Assembly (NCBI GenBank): GCA_002424575.1
Contig: DIKN01000031.1
Coordinates: 1-7,771 of the forward strand
From: Acholeplasmataceae bacterium UBA5617
GTDB lineage: Bacteria; Bacillota_I; Bacilli_A; Acholeplasmatales; Acholeplasmataceae
Length of the DNA stretch: 7,771 bases
Direction of reading: 5' to 3'
Position numbers and translations under genes: made by a program. A model generated the notes under the pieces. It worked only from the letters and a program-made list of their open reading frames with translations, did no database searches and was not told where the DNA came from. Position 1 is the first letter of the stretch, and the number at the start of each line of letters is the position of its first letter. Positions 1 to 5,752 of this stretch are shown here, piece by piece.

Positions 1-58
1 CACATCTTTCTTCATTTGCAATCGATAAGCATGAGTGCCAATTCTTTATGGGAAAGAA

Positions 59-74
59 AGGGACAATTGTCCCT
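59..74 (-). terminator. Probable weak intrinsic terminator of tig
   Basis: A perfect 16-base palindrome (AGGGACAATTGTCCCT) begins 5 bases past the trigger factor stop codon. On the minus-strand transcript it folds as a 6-bp stem with an AATT loop and is followed by a T-rich stretch interrupted by a C. The stem is short and the T tract imperfect, so termination may be partial. The palindrome could instead be a protein-binding site. Confidence 0.5.
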
Positions 75-78
75 AGGC

Positions 79-1359
79 TTACTTTCTTACAGCAGAATCT
101 AAGATTAATTGATAGGCTTTATTGAGGACAACATCATTTTCGAGTGCGGTTTCTGGGATGTATTTCTTGATGTCTTCAACGGGCATATTATAGCGCTTGG
201 AGAGTTCGTCATATTTGGTCACGAGTTCTTCAGAAGTTGCTTTCAAGCCTTCTTTTTTAGCAACCGCTTCAACTACGAGGGTTGTCTTGACGCGTTTGTA
301 GGATTCTTCTTGAAGTTGTTTTTCAAATTGGTCTTTGTTCACACCGGATAAGGATAAGAACATATCGAGTTCAAGACCGTATTGTTTCGCTTGATTGACG
401 ACGTTTTCTTTTGCGTGAGCGATCTCTTCATCGACCATCTCTTGTGGAATATCCATCGAAGCTTGTGCTAAGACAGCGTTAATCACCTGTTCAGTGATCG
501 TGTTTTCAGCTTCCGTTTTCTTTTGATCTTCTAAAGTCTTACGGGTGTTCGCTTGAAGTTCAGCAACAGTTGTCACACCTTCTTTATTTAAGGTCTTCAC
601 GAATTCATCATTGAGTTCAGCTTCGATCTTGGACTTGACTTCATGAAGTTTGACGTTAAAGACGACCGCTTTTCCAGCTAAATTTTCTGATTGATACTTT
701 TCGGGGAATGTCACATGTAATTGACGTTCATCACCGGGAATCATGCCAATCATTTGTTCTTCAAAGCCGGGAATGAATTGGTTTGATCCAATTTCAAGTG
801 AATAGTTTTCAGCTTTTCCACCTTCAAAAGGAACACCTTCCAATAGACCTTCAAAATCAAAGATAGCTGTATCACCAAAATTGAGTGAACCTTCTTTAGG
901 TTGGAGTTCGGAATTTTGCGTGAGCAAACTTCTGATTTCTGCTTGAACTTCAGAATCTGAGACATCTGTTTTAATGGTTTTGACTTCAATGCCTTTATAT
1001 TGACCTAAAGTCACTTCTGGCTTGACAGGAGCAACCAAGGCGACCTGGAAGACTTCACCGCGCTTAATCGCATTAAAATCGACTTCAACTTTGGGTTGAC
1101 CGACGATTTCATAATCGGGATGTTCTTGTGCTTCGTGCATCTTGTGGTGCAAAACATGGTTTAAAGCATCTTCATAAAGTGATTCAACACCAAATTTAGA
1201 TTCATAAATGTTTCTGGGGACGTGTCCTTTGCGGAAACCTTTGACTTCAACATCTTTTTGAACATGCTCAAACGCATGGTCAAGTCCGTGTTCAAATTCA
1301 TGGGGTGTGACATCGAATGTATACTTCACACGGTTAGTACTTAATTTTTCTACGATCAT
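79..1359 (-). CDS. tig: Trigger factor, ribosome-associated chaperone / peptidyl-prolyl isomerase
   Basis: A 426-residue protein with all three trigger factor domains, close to the usual family length. The N-terminal ribosome-binding domain carries the signature loop GFRKGHVP at residues 41-48, which docks on ribosomal protein L23. An FKBP-type PPIase domain follows at about 155-240, seen as FGDTAIFDFEG and later IGSNQFIPGFEEQMIGM. The rest, about 245-426, is the charged helical C-terminal chaperone domain. The family binds nascent chains at the ribosomal exit tunnel in the cytoplasm and delays misfolding. The ATG is preceded by AGGAG with 8 bases spacing, and no better start lies upstream. 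It is transcribed divergently from the GNAT-like gene and appears monocistronic within the window, although the gene after it is cut off by the left edge. No key motif is missing. Confidence 0.97.
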   Translation of the reverse strand: MIVEKLSTNRVKYTFDVTPHEFEHGLDHAFEHVQKDVEVKGFRKGHVPRNIYESKFGVESLYEDALNHVLHHKMHEAQEHPDYEIVGQPKVEVDFNAIKRGEVFQVALVAPVKPEVTLGQYKGIEVKTIKTDVSDSEVQAEIRSLLTQNSELQPKEGSLNFGDTAIFDFEGLLEGVPFEGGKAENYSLEIGSNQFIPGFEEQMIGMIPGDERQLHVTFPEKYQSENLAGKAVVFNVKLHEVKSKIEAELNDEFVKTLNKEGVTTVAELQANTRKTLEDQKKTEAENTITEQVINAVLAQASMDIPQEMVDEEIAHAKENVVNQAKQYGLELDMFLSLSGVNKDQFEKQLQEESYKRVKTTLVVEAVAKKEGLKATSEELVTKYDELSKRYNMPVEDIKKYIPETALENDVVLNKAYQLILDSAVRK

Positions 1360-1367
1360 GTGTATTT

Positions 1368-1372
1368 CTCCT
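1368..1372 (-). promoter_or_regulatory. Ribosome binding site of tig
   Basis: AGGAG on the minus strand, 8 bases from the ATG. It supports the chosen start of trigger factor. Confidence 0.8.
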
Positions 1373-1411
1373 AATTCTTTATCGTTTATAGTTCTGTTAT
1401 AGACCTTTTCT

Positions 1412-1439
1412 ATTATAACATACTTTTAAATCACACAAA
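1412..1439 (-). promoter_or_regulatory. Sigma-A type extended -10 promoter of tig
   Basis: On the minus strand a perfect TATAAT (1412-1417) is preceded by TGT, giving the extended -10 pattern TGnTATAAT. A weak -35, TTTGTG (1434-1439), lies 16 bases upstream. The predicted leader is about 45 bases and ends in the AGGAG site. The extended -10 would compensate for the poor -35. Confidence 0.7.
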
Positions 1440-1444
1440 GGAAA

Positions 1445-1471
1445 TTCACTAAACATTGATGTTTTTGTGAA
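1445..1471. repeat. Interrupted inverted repeat, possible operator, over the -35 of the GNAT-like gene
   Basis: The arms TTCAC-t-AAACAT and ATGTTT-tt-GTGAA are complementary over 11 base pairs with a small internal mismatch, around a two-base centre (TG at 1457-1458). The dyad covers the -35 hexamer (1456-1461) and part of the spacer of the rightward promoter, and its left end lies close upstream of the tig -35. No long T tract follows and no gene ends nearby, so an operator is more likely than a terminator. It does not match the CIRCE (HrcA) element. The binding protein is unknown. Confidence 0.5.
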
Positions 1472-1484
1472 ATTGCGTTAAAAT
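1456..1484 (+). promoter_or_regulatory. Sigma-A type promoter of the GNAT-like gene
   Basis: TTGATG (1456-1461) and TAAAAT (1479-1484) are separated by 17 bases, which is the ideal spacing. Transcription would start near 1491, just upstream of the AGAAGG ribosome binding site (1498-1503), giving a short leader of about 20 bases. Confidence 0.65.
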
Positions 1485-1513
1485 GGATTTAAACGAAAGA
1501 AGGTTAGAACCAG

Positions 1514-2635
1514 ATGATCACGATTAAAGAAGTCAAAACCTCATTAGATAGTATTCGGTTCACAGAATTTCCGAACAAGATGTATCGGAAAAACCCCTAT
1601 TATGTCCCTGCATTATCGATGGATGAACATAATGTGTTTAACCCCAAGAAAAACCCTGTTTTTGAATATTGCGAAGCGATCAGATATTTAGCGTATCGCG
1701 ATGGCAAGATCGTTGGACGTATTGCAGGGATTATCAACCATAAATGGAATGAAGCTTATCAAATCAAAAAAGGACGCTTCACACGTCTTGATATGATTGA
1801 CGATATCGAAGTGACCAAAGCGCTCATTCAAAAAGTGACCGACTGGGCGCTTGAAAAAGGGATGGATACCTTGATCGGACCTATCGGCTTTACCGATTTA
1901 GACCGTCAAGGAATGCTCGTTGAAGGTTTTGATCAACTCAACATGTTTATCACCATCTATAATGCACCTTATTACATGAAGCATATGGAAGAATTAGGAT
2001 TTGTTAAAGATGTTGACTGGACTGAAAAGCAGATCAAATGGCCAACTGAAGTCTCTGAAAAGATTAAACGTGGCGCTGAAATTGCACGTAAACGTTATGG
2101 TTATGAACTTGTTAAGTGTAAAACAAAAAAAGAAGTCTTCAACTATGTTTATGAAGCGTTTGATATGTATAATGTCGCATTCAATGAACTTTATGGTTTC
2201 TTTCCTATCACAAGAAAGGTCATGGATTATTATATCAAGCAGATGATCATGATCGTTTCATTAGAATATTTGTGGTTTGTCTTGGACAAAGAAAAGAAAA
2301 TCGTTGGCTTCACCATCATCATGCCAAGTTTGGCACTGCCCAATAAGAAATCGAACGGTAAACTCTTCCCCTTCGGCGTCTTTAGACTTTTAAAAGCACT
2401 TAAAAAGCATGATGTGATCGATCTTTACTTCATCGCGATTGACCCCAACCATCAAGGACGTGGCATTATTGCACTCATGTTTGAAGATGGCATCAAGATG
2501 GGCATCAGTCATGGTGTTCGATTTGCAGAAACTGGTCCTGAGTTGGAACTGAATGCGAACATTCAAAACCAGTGGAAAGACTTTGATTACGTGCAGCATA
2601 AGCGTAGACGTTGCTATACAAAAACGATTCGATAG
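1514..2635 (+). CDS. Two-half GNAT-fold protein, putative N-acyltransferase of unknown substrate
   Basis: A 373-residue soluble protein that I recognise as a conserved family of about 370-390 residues annotated only as GNAT or hypothetical (YghO-like). The C-terminal half has an acyl-CoA-binding motif A, with strand YFIAIDP then HQGRG at residues 313-317 and a following helix, so acetyl or acyl transfer is plausible. The N-terminal half has a parallel GNAT-like strand pair (YLAYRDGKIVGRIAGI, 58-73; compare FVLDKEKKIVGFTIIM, 255-270) but no Q/RxxGxG loop, so it may be a degenerate copy. The conserved blocks IGPIGFTDLDRQGMLVEGFD (121-140) and QHKRRRC (361-367) are typical of the family. The ATG at 1514 has AGAAGG 10 bases upstream. 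The gene has its own promoter and terminator and looks monocistronic. The substrate is not known to me. Confidence 0.8.
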   Translation: MITIKEVKTSLDSIRFTEFPNKMYRKNPYYVPALSMDEHNVFNPKKNPVFEYCEAIRYLAYRDGKIVGRIAGIINHKWNEAYQIKKGRFTRLDMIDDIEVTKALIQKVTDWALEKGMDTLIGPIGFTDLDRQGMLVEGFDQLNMFITIYNAPYYMKHMEELGFVKDVDWTEKQIKWPTEVSEKIKRGAEIARKRYGYELVKCKTKKEVFNYVYEAFDMYNVAFNELYGFFPITRKVMDYYIKQMIMIVSLEYLWFVLDKEKKIVGFTIIMPSLALPNKKSNGKLFPFGVFRLLKALKKHDVIDLYFIAIDPNHQGRGIIALMFEDGIKMGISHGVRFAETGPELELNANIQNQWKDFDYVQHKRRRCYTKTIR

Positions 2636-2644
2636 AAAACAAAT

Positions 2645-2674
2645 GGACACGAATTAACGTGTCCGTTTTTTTTT
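2645..2674 (+). terminator. Strong intrinsic terminator after the GNAT-like gene
   Basis: A perfect 7-bp stem GGACACG / CGTGTCC with a 6-base loop is followed by G and nine T. It lies 10 bases past the TAG stop. It separates the GNAT-like gene from the SHOCT / two-component cassette downstream. Confidence 0.92.
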
Positions 2675-2805
2675 GGCGAGTAACATGATCGTTGAACATG
2701 TTTTGATTCAACACAACAATTTGTCTTCATGCTGATTATGATGATGTTCATTCGATAGATCTTTTTGACCTTCTTTATCATAGAAAAATGAGTTATTTAA
2801 ACAAG

Positions 2806-2835
2806 TTCACTGTCTTCATCATTTCTTCACTTTTT
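2806..2835 (+). promoter_or_regulatory. TTCA direct repeats, candidate response-regulator binding site
   Basis: Three TTCA cores start at 2806, 2815 and 2826. The last two lie in an 11-base tandem repeat, CTTCATCATTT (2814-2824) and CTTCACTTTTT (2825-2835), identical at 8 of 11 positions. OmpR/PhoB-family regulators typically bind head-to-tail repeats spaced by about one helical turn, often close to or over the -35. This array overlaps the -35 of the cassette, which encodes an OmpR-family regulator. That this regulator binds here is an inference. Confidence 0.4.
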
Positions 2836-2852
2836 TTTGATACCTTTAAGAT
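2824..2852 (+). promoter_or_regulatory. Probable promoter of the SHOCT cassette with poor -35
   Basis: TAAGAT (2847-2852) is a reasonable -10. At 17 bases upstream is TCTTCA (2824-2829), matching TTGACA at only three positions. A weak -35 overlapped by direct repeats is the usual layout of an activator-dependent promoter. Transcription would start near 2859, leaving an almost absent leader, so the true start site may differ. Confidence 0.35.
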
Positions 2853-2864
2853 GAGGTGAATATG

Positions 2865-3191
2865 ATGCAAAAGAAAACGATTATTTGGATTCTTATCATA
2901 AGCATAATACTGGTTTTGGGATCGATACTCTTATGGGTTTTATTTGACTATCGTGGTAATCAGTATCCGTATTATGTAGGACATATGGTAGGTGGATGGA
3001 TGATGCCTATGGGTATGATTGGCATGGGTTTCGTATGGTTTGTGGTATTGATGGTCCTCATTCAAATTTTTCAATCTAAAGAAAAGGAACATCAACACGC
3101 GATGGATGTTTTGAAAAACCGACTCGCGAAAGGTGAAATTTCAATTGAGGAATATGAACAGTTGAAAAAAGCGATCAGGGGTGAACAGTGA
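2865..3191 (+). CDS. Small Met-rich two-TM membrane protein with C-terminal SHOCT domain
   Basis: A 108-residue protein. A first hydrophobic segment lies at about residues 6-27 and a second at about 50-70. The loop and start of TM2 are rich in methionine and glycine: H40, M41, M46, M47, M49, M51 and M54. The cytoplasmic tail ends in a SHOCT domain at about 79-105 (LKNRLAKGEISIEEYEQLK), a short helical module often found at the C-terminus of small membrane proteins. Similar Met-rich SHOCT proteins occur beside metal-response genes, so Cu(I) or Ag(I) contact is possible but unproven. I chose ATG 2865 because GAGGTGA (2853-2859) is then 5 bases away; ATG 2862 and GTG 2856 are alternatives. The TGA stop overlaps the next ATG by one base, so the pair is translationally coupled. 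The molecular function is not established. Confidence 0.75.
   Translation: MQKKTIIWILIISIILVLGSILLWVLFDYRGNQYPYYVGHMVGGWMMPMGMIGMGFVWFVVLMVLIQIFQSKEKEHQHAMDVLKNRLAKGEISIEEYEQLKKAIRGEQ
3177..3184 (+). promoter_or_regulatory. Ribosome binding site deciding the start of the duplicated-domain gene
   Basis: AGGGGTGA lies inside the end of the SHOCT gene, 6 bases before ATG 3191. It favours this ATG over the GTG at 3188 directly before it, and supports coupled translation of the two genes. Confidence 0.65.
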
Positions 3192-3742
3192 TGAAACTCA
3201 AAGTCTTTGTTCTATCACTTCTGGTGATCAGTGTCTTACTGTTTATATCGACTTTAGGGATACTCTATGCTAAGCAAAACAATCCAAACAGCAGTTGGTT
3301 CGGTATCAATCAGGTTCCTGAAAAACGCGATGAAAAGATGCGAAATGCATATGTGCTTTTTCTTCATACAGATACCTTTGAAAAAAATGAAATAACCGCA
3401 GAGCTTGCTCAAATCATCAAAACCATGAAATGGGATACATTATCAGTTAGTGATCTATCCTTAGCTTTTGATGACTGGTGGATGACACGTCTTGAACTGG
3501 TCGATTCTTCATACCAAAGACCCTATGTTATGATGCGAAATCGATCGAGCCATTGCTTGAACACATCATATCAAACATCCACATTCATATGGTATTACAT
3601 CCACTCAACCACCGAAGACCAACACGACATGGACTTACAGTGGATCCATTTTATACACACGATTGATACGGATAGTTTAGAGATTGCAGACATTGAGGTT
3701 TTAATTAATGATTTTTGGAGCTCTTGGGTACTTATTGCATAG
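3191..3742 (+). CDS. Secreted or membrane-anchored protein of unknown family with an internal duplication
   Basis: A 183-residue protein that I do not recognise. Residues 5-26 are a hydrophobic signal or anchor helix after MKLK. LYA-K at 25-28 could be a signal peptidase I site, and there is no lipobox cysteine. The exported part holds two diverged copies of one unit, about 54-101 and 133-180, which align without gaps at an offset of 79. Shared positions are H59/H138, T62/T141, I76/I155, T78/T157, D82/D161, L84/L163, D88/D167, D95/D174 and W97/W176, with many conservative changes. Each copy ends in an acidic helix-like stretch closing with DWW or DFW. The gene is coupled to the SHOCT gene by a TGATG overlap and is followed by a hairpin before the response regulator. 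Its position suggests an extracytoplasmic sensor, ligand-binding or modulator role; that is inference only. Confidence 0.75.
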   Translation: MKLKVFVLSLLVISVLLFISTLGILYAKQNNPNSSWFGINQVPEKRDEKMRNAYVLFLHTDTFEKNEITAELAQIIKTMKWDTLSVSDLSLAFDDWWMTRLELVDSSYQRPYVMMRNRSSHCLNTSYQTSTFIWYYIHSTTEDQHDMDLQWIHFIHTIDTDSLEIADIEVLINDFWSSWVLIA

Positions 3743-3757
3743 TTTCATTATCAAATT

Positions 3758-3782
3758 CGGGGGATTTATCCCTCGTTTTATT
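3758..3782 (+). terminator. Terminator-like or attenuating hairpin inside the cassette
   Basis: CGGGGGA (3758-3764) pairs with TCCCTCG (3769-3775), giving 7 pairs including one G-T wobble, around a TTTA tetraloop. TTTTATTT follows. It sits 15 bases after the stop of the duplicated-domain gene and upstream of the regulator ribosome binding site. It probably lowers read-through into the RR/HK genes, making the two upstream genes more abundant than the regulators. Confidence 0.65.
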
Positions 3783-3788
3783 TATAAT
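3783..3788 (+). promoter_or_regulatory. Possible -10 element of a regulator-specific promoter
   Basis: A perfect TATAAT follows the hairpin directly, but at 16-18 bases upstream there is only G-rich stem sequence with no recognisable -35 and no TG extension. If used, the transcript would start near 3795 and carry just the ribosome binding site. It may simply be AT-rich sequence. Confidence 0.25.
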
Positions 3789-3795
3789 GAAGTTG

Positions 3796-3805
3796 AGGAG
3801 GTGAT
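3796..3805 (+). promoter_or_regulatory. Full-length consensus ribosome binding site of the response regulator
   Basis: AGGAGGTGAT is a ten-base perfect match to the complement of the usual 16S rRNA 3' end. AGGAGG is 7 bases from the ATG. It is the strongest such site in the window, in front of a gene whose transcription is probably reduced by the hairpin just upstream. Confidence 0.85.
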
Positions 3806-3808
3806 GCG

Positions 3809-4492
3809 ATGAGAGTACTCATTGTTGAAGATTATCAAAAAATCAACGATTTGCTTGCACACTATTTAAAGCAAGATGGGCATCATGTTGTTCAAACCAT
3901 GAAAGCATTCGATGCATTGCACATCTTAAAACACCAATCTATCGATGTTATACTCTTGGATCTGATGTTACCAGACATGCAAGGTGAAAATCTGATTAAA
4001 ATAATCAGAGACTTCACATCGGTATACATCATGGTTATCTCAGCAAAAATTGATGTCGAAGGACGTATCAACACCATTGCTTTAGGTGCAGATGACTACT
4101 TGACTAAACCTTTTTCTGTTGAAGAAGTTATGGCACGACTTAAAAATGTTGAAAAACGGTTGACAACATCGGATCAAACCATCTACTCGTTTAATCAAGG
4201 ACAATTAAAAATCATCTTAGAATCTCGGACCGTGATGGTAGAAGGTCACACCATCAGTTTGACCAAAGATGAATATGATTTGTTCATCTATTTAATTAAA
4301 CATCCTTCACGTGTATTTTCACGTGATGAACTCATTACATTGGTGCTTTCTCATAGTCAAGCTTATGATCGGGTCATCGATACACACATCAAAGCCATCA
4401 GACATAAAATCGATGTCGATCCCTCTCATTCATCATATATCAAAACACATTATGGGATAGGATATCAGTTTGTGGGTCAAAAAGATGCGTAA
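3809..4492 (+). CDS. OmpR/PhoB-family two-component response regulator
   Basis: A 227-residue cytoplasmic DNA-binding regulator of normal family length. The receiver domain (1-115) has the acidic pair E7/D8, the phosphoacceptor D51 in VILLDLMLPD, S78 in VISA at the conserved Thr/Ser position, and K100 in LTKPF. A winged-helix Trans_reg_C domain occupies about 128-224. Its recognition region YDRVIDTHIKAIRHKI (186-201) and the C-terminal hairpin YGIGYQF match the family closely. The start is fixed by a consensus ribosome binding site. The histidine kinase gene overlaps its 3' end, so the two are a cognate pair. Likely targets are the TTCA repeats before the SHOCT gene, by inference. The signal sensed cannot be named from sequence; the family covers phosphate, antibiotics, metals and envelope stress. 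Confidence 0.95.
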   Translation: MRVLIVEDYQKINDLLAHYLKQDGHHVVQTMKAFDALHILKHQSIDVILLDLMLPDMQGENLIKIIRDFTSVYIMVISAKIDVEGRINTIALGADDYLTKPFSVEEVMARLKNVEKRLTTSDQTIYSFNQGQLKIILESRTVMVEGHTISLTKDEYDLFIYLIKHPSRVFSRDELITLVLSHSQAYDRVIDTHIKAIRHKIDVDPSHSSYIKTHYGIGYQFVGQKDA

Positions 4493-5723
4493 AATATCCC
4501 ATACACGTCCATCGCAAATCATGAAACGATGGGTCATCTTGATGATGACTGTTTTAGTTTTAATGAACGTCGTTTTGATCATTTTAGCTAATTTTTTATA
4601 CAATCGAGATATCAATCGTGAATACACCTCGATGGTTGAATTGATCTCTCATTTAGCTTATTATGAAGATCACACGATGATACAAGCATATTTGGAACAT
4701 TACGAACATACCCAACATGTTGTTGTCGCTTTTAAAGATGATGAAAATCACATGATTTATCCATCCATCATTGAAGATACATCATTAAGATTTGAACCTG
4801 TAATGTATCAAAATCAAGTGGTCGGATACGTGTACATTGATTTTCAAAATTCATTTCTTAATTGGGATTATCTGGTTTTTATTTTCATCTTCAACGGTGT
4901 CATGATCCTCATCTATTCATTCATTTTATTCTATGTTCATCAAAGTATGCAACGTCTGATGGATACATGGAAGGATGAACTCAGTCATCTTGGAGATTCA
5001 TCTTACTCGTTTGAAATGGATCTTATTCAAGAAGCACATGATGATCTTGTTAAAACCATGGCACAAATAAAGCATACGCAAGACGTATATAATATGCATA
5101 TTAAACGGTTGGCGCATGATATTAAGACACCGCTGACTACGAGCATGATCTATCTTGAGGGTTTATTAAATAAACGATGGAGTTATGATGATAAGATCGC
5201 ACAAGAGATGATGAATGAACTTCGTGCTATCGATCAGATCGTTCCACAATTTATAACATCAGATGTCCAGCAGATCGCTTGTGTGCAAGATCTTTCCATC
5301 ACCATTAGATCAATGATTCCCCGCTATCGAGAAATTCTAATGACCAAGGCGATTACCATTTCGACAAAACTAGAATCTCTCGAAGTCAAGATATCACATC
5401 AAAATCTGCAAACAATTTTAGATCATCTCATCTTTAATGCTTTCTATTATTCAAAACCTAATCAAACCATTTGGATTGAATCCATCGCTCAAACAAGAAC
5501 ATTGATCGTGAAGGATCAAGGGATTGGTATGGATCAAGAGACAATTAACCAACTTACACAAAAGACTTGTCGAGGACCACAAGCAAACCAATATTATGCT
5601 AAAGGTACTGGGATGGGTTATATGATTATGGGCAAATTGATGACTGAAATTCATGCAAACATGCAGATTGAAAGTCAGATTGAACTTGGCACAACCATCA
5701 TCATTACATTTCCACAAGTATAA
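4485..5723 (+). CDS. Two-TM sensor histidine kinase, partner of the OmpR-family regulator
   Basis: A 412-residue membrane kinase. TM1 is at about residues 16-38, an extracytoplasmic loop of about 87 residues follows, and TM2 is at about 126-152. The dimerisation domain has the phosphoacceptor H211 in LAHDIKTPLT. The ATPase domain has N318 (N box, IFNAFYYS), DQGIGMD at 344-350 (G1) and GTGMG at 374-378 (G2). All catalytic motifs are intact. I see no clear HAMP domain between TM2 and the H box, only a short linker. The extracellular loop is rich in His, Tyr and acidic residues and I cannot assign it. ATG 4485 overlaps the regulator gene by 8 bases; a TTG at 4470 with AGGA 7 bases upstream is a real alternative and would add five residues. 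Translation is probably coupled to the regulator. Confidence 0.94.
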   Translation: MRKISHTRPSQIMKRWVILMMTVLVLMNVVLIILANFLYNRDINREYTSMVELISHLAYYEDHTMIQAYLEHYEHTQHVVVAFKDDENHMIYPSIIEDTSLRFEPVMYQNQVVGYVYIDFQNSFLNWDYLVFIFIFNGVMILIYSFILFYVHQSMQRLMDTWKDELSHLGDSSYSFEMDLIQEAHDDLVKTMAQIKHTQDVYNMHIKRLAHDIKTPLTTSMIYLEGLLNKRWSYDDKIAQEMMNELRAIDQIVPQFITSDVQQIACVQDLSITIRSMIPRYREILMTKAITISTKLESLEVKISHQNLQTILDHLIFNAFYYSKPNQTIWIESIAQTRTLIVKDQGIGMDQETINQLTQKTCRGPQANQYYAKGTGMGYMIMGKLMTEIHANMQIESQIELGTTIIITFPQV

Positions 5724-5746
5724 AAAAATGCGGAGCGCATTTTTTT
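5722..5746. terminator. Bidirectional terminator between histidine kinase and manA
   Basis: AAAAAAATGCG and CGCATTTTTTT flank a GAG loop, giving a stem with a run of A on one side and T on the other. It therefore works on both strands. It starts inside the kinase stop codon and ends 6 bases before the manA stop, serving both convergent genes. Confidence 0.88.
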
Positions 5747-5752
5747 ATTTTC

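Noticed and set aside
1..58. Start of another gene downstream of tig on the minus strand (ATG at 15-13 reading MKKDV).
   Set aside because: No ribosome binding site precedes it and only five codons are visible, which is not enough to call a gene.
109..989. Open frames of 79-80 codons antisense to or out of frame within tig, and similar ones inside the GNAT-like, regulator, kinase and manA genes.
   Set aside because: They lie within clearly recognised genes, lack ribosome binding sites and show no protein-like motifs.
2691..2712. Inverted repeat GTTGAA / TTCAAC around an AACATGTT palindrome in the 2675-2855 intergenic region.
   Set aside because: The stem is only 6 bp with a 10-base loop, has no T tract and no gene nearby to terminate. 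It is compatible with chance in AT-rich sequence.
2837..2866. TTGATA (2837-2842) with TATGAT (2861-2866) as the promoter of the SHOCT gene.
   Set aside because: The spacing of 18 is acceptable, but transcription would start past the ATG codons and the ribosome binding site would be lost.
3530..3610. Possible double frameshift in the duplicated-domain gene: the main frame is Ser/Thr-rich (NRSSHCLNTSYQTST) while another frame reads a helix-like stretch.
   Set aside because: The alternative frame hits a stop. The main-frame residues from about 133 on align without gaps to the first copy of the internal repeat, so the annotated frame is real.
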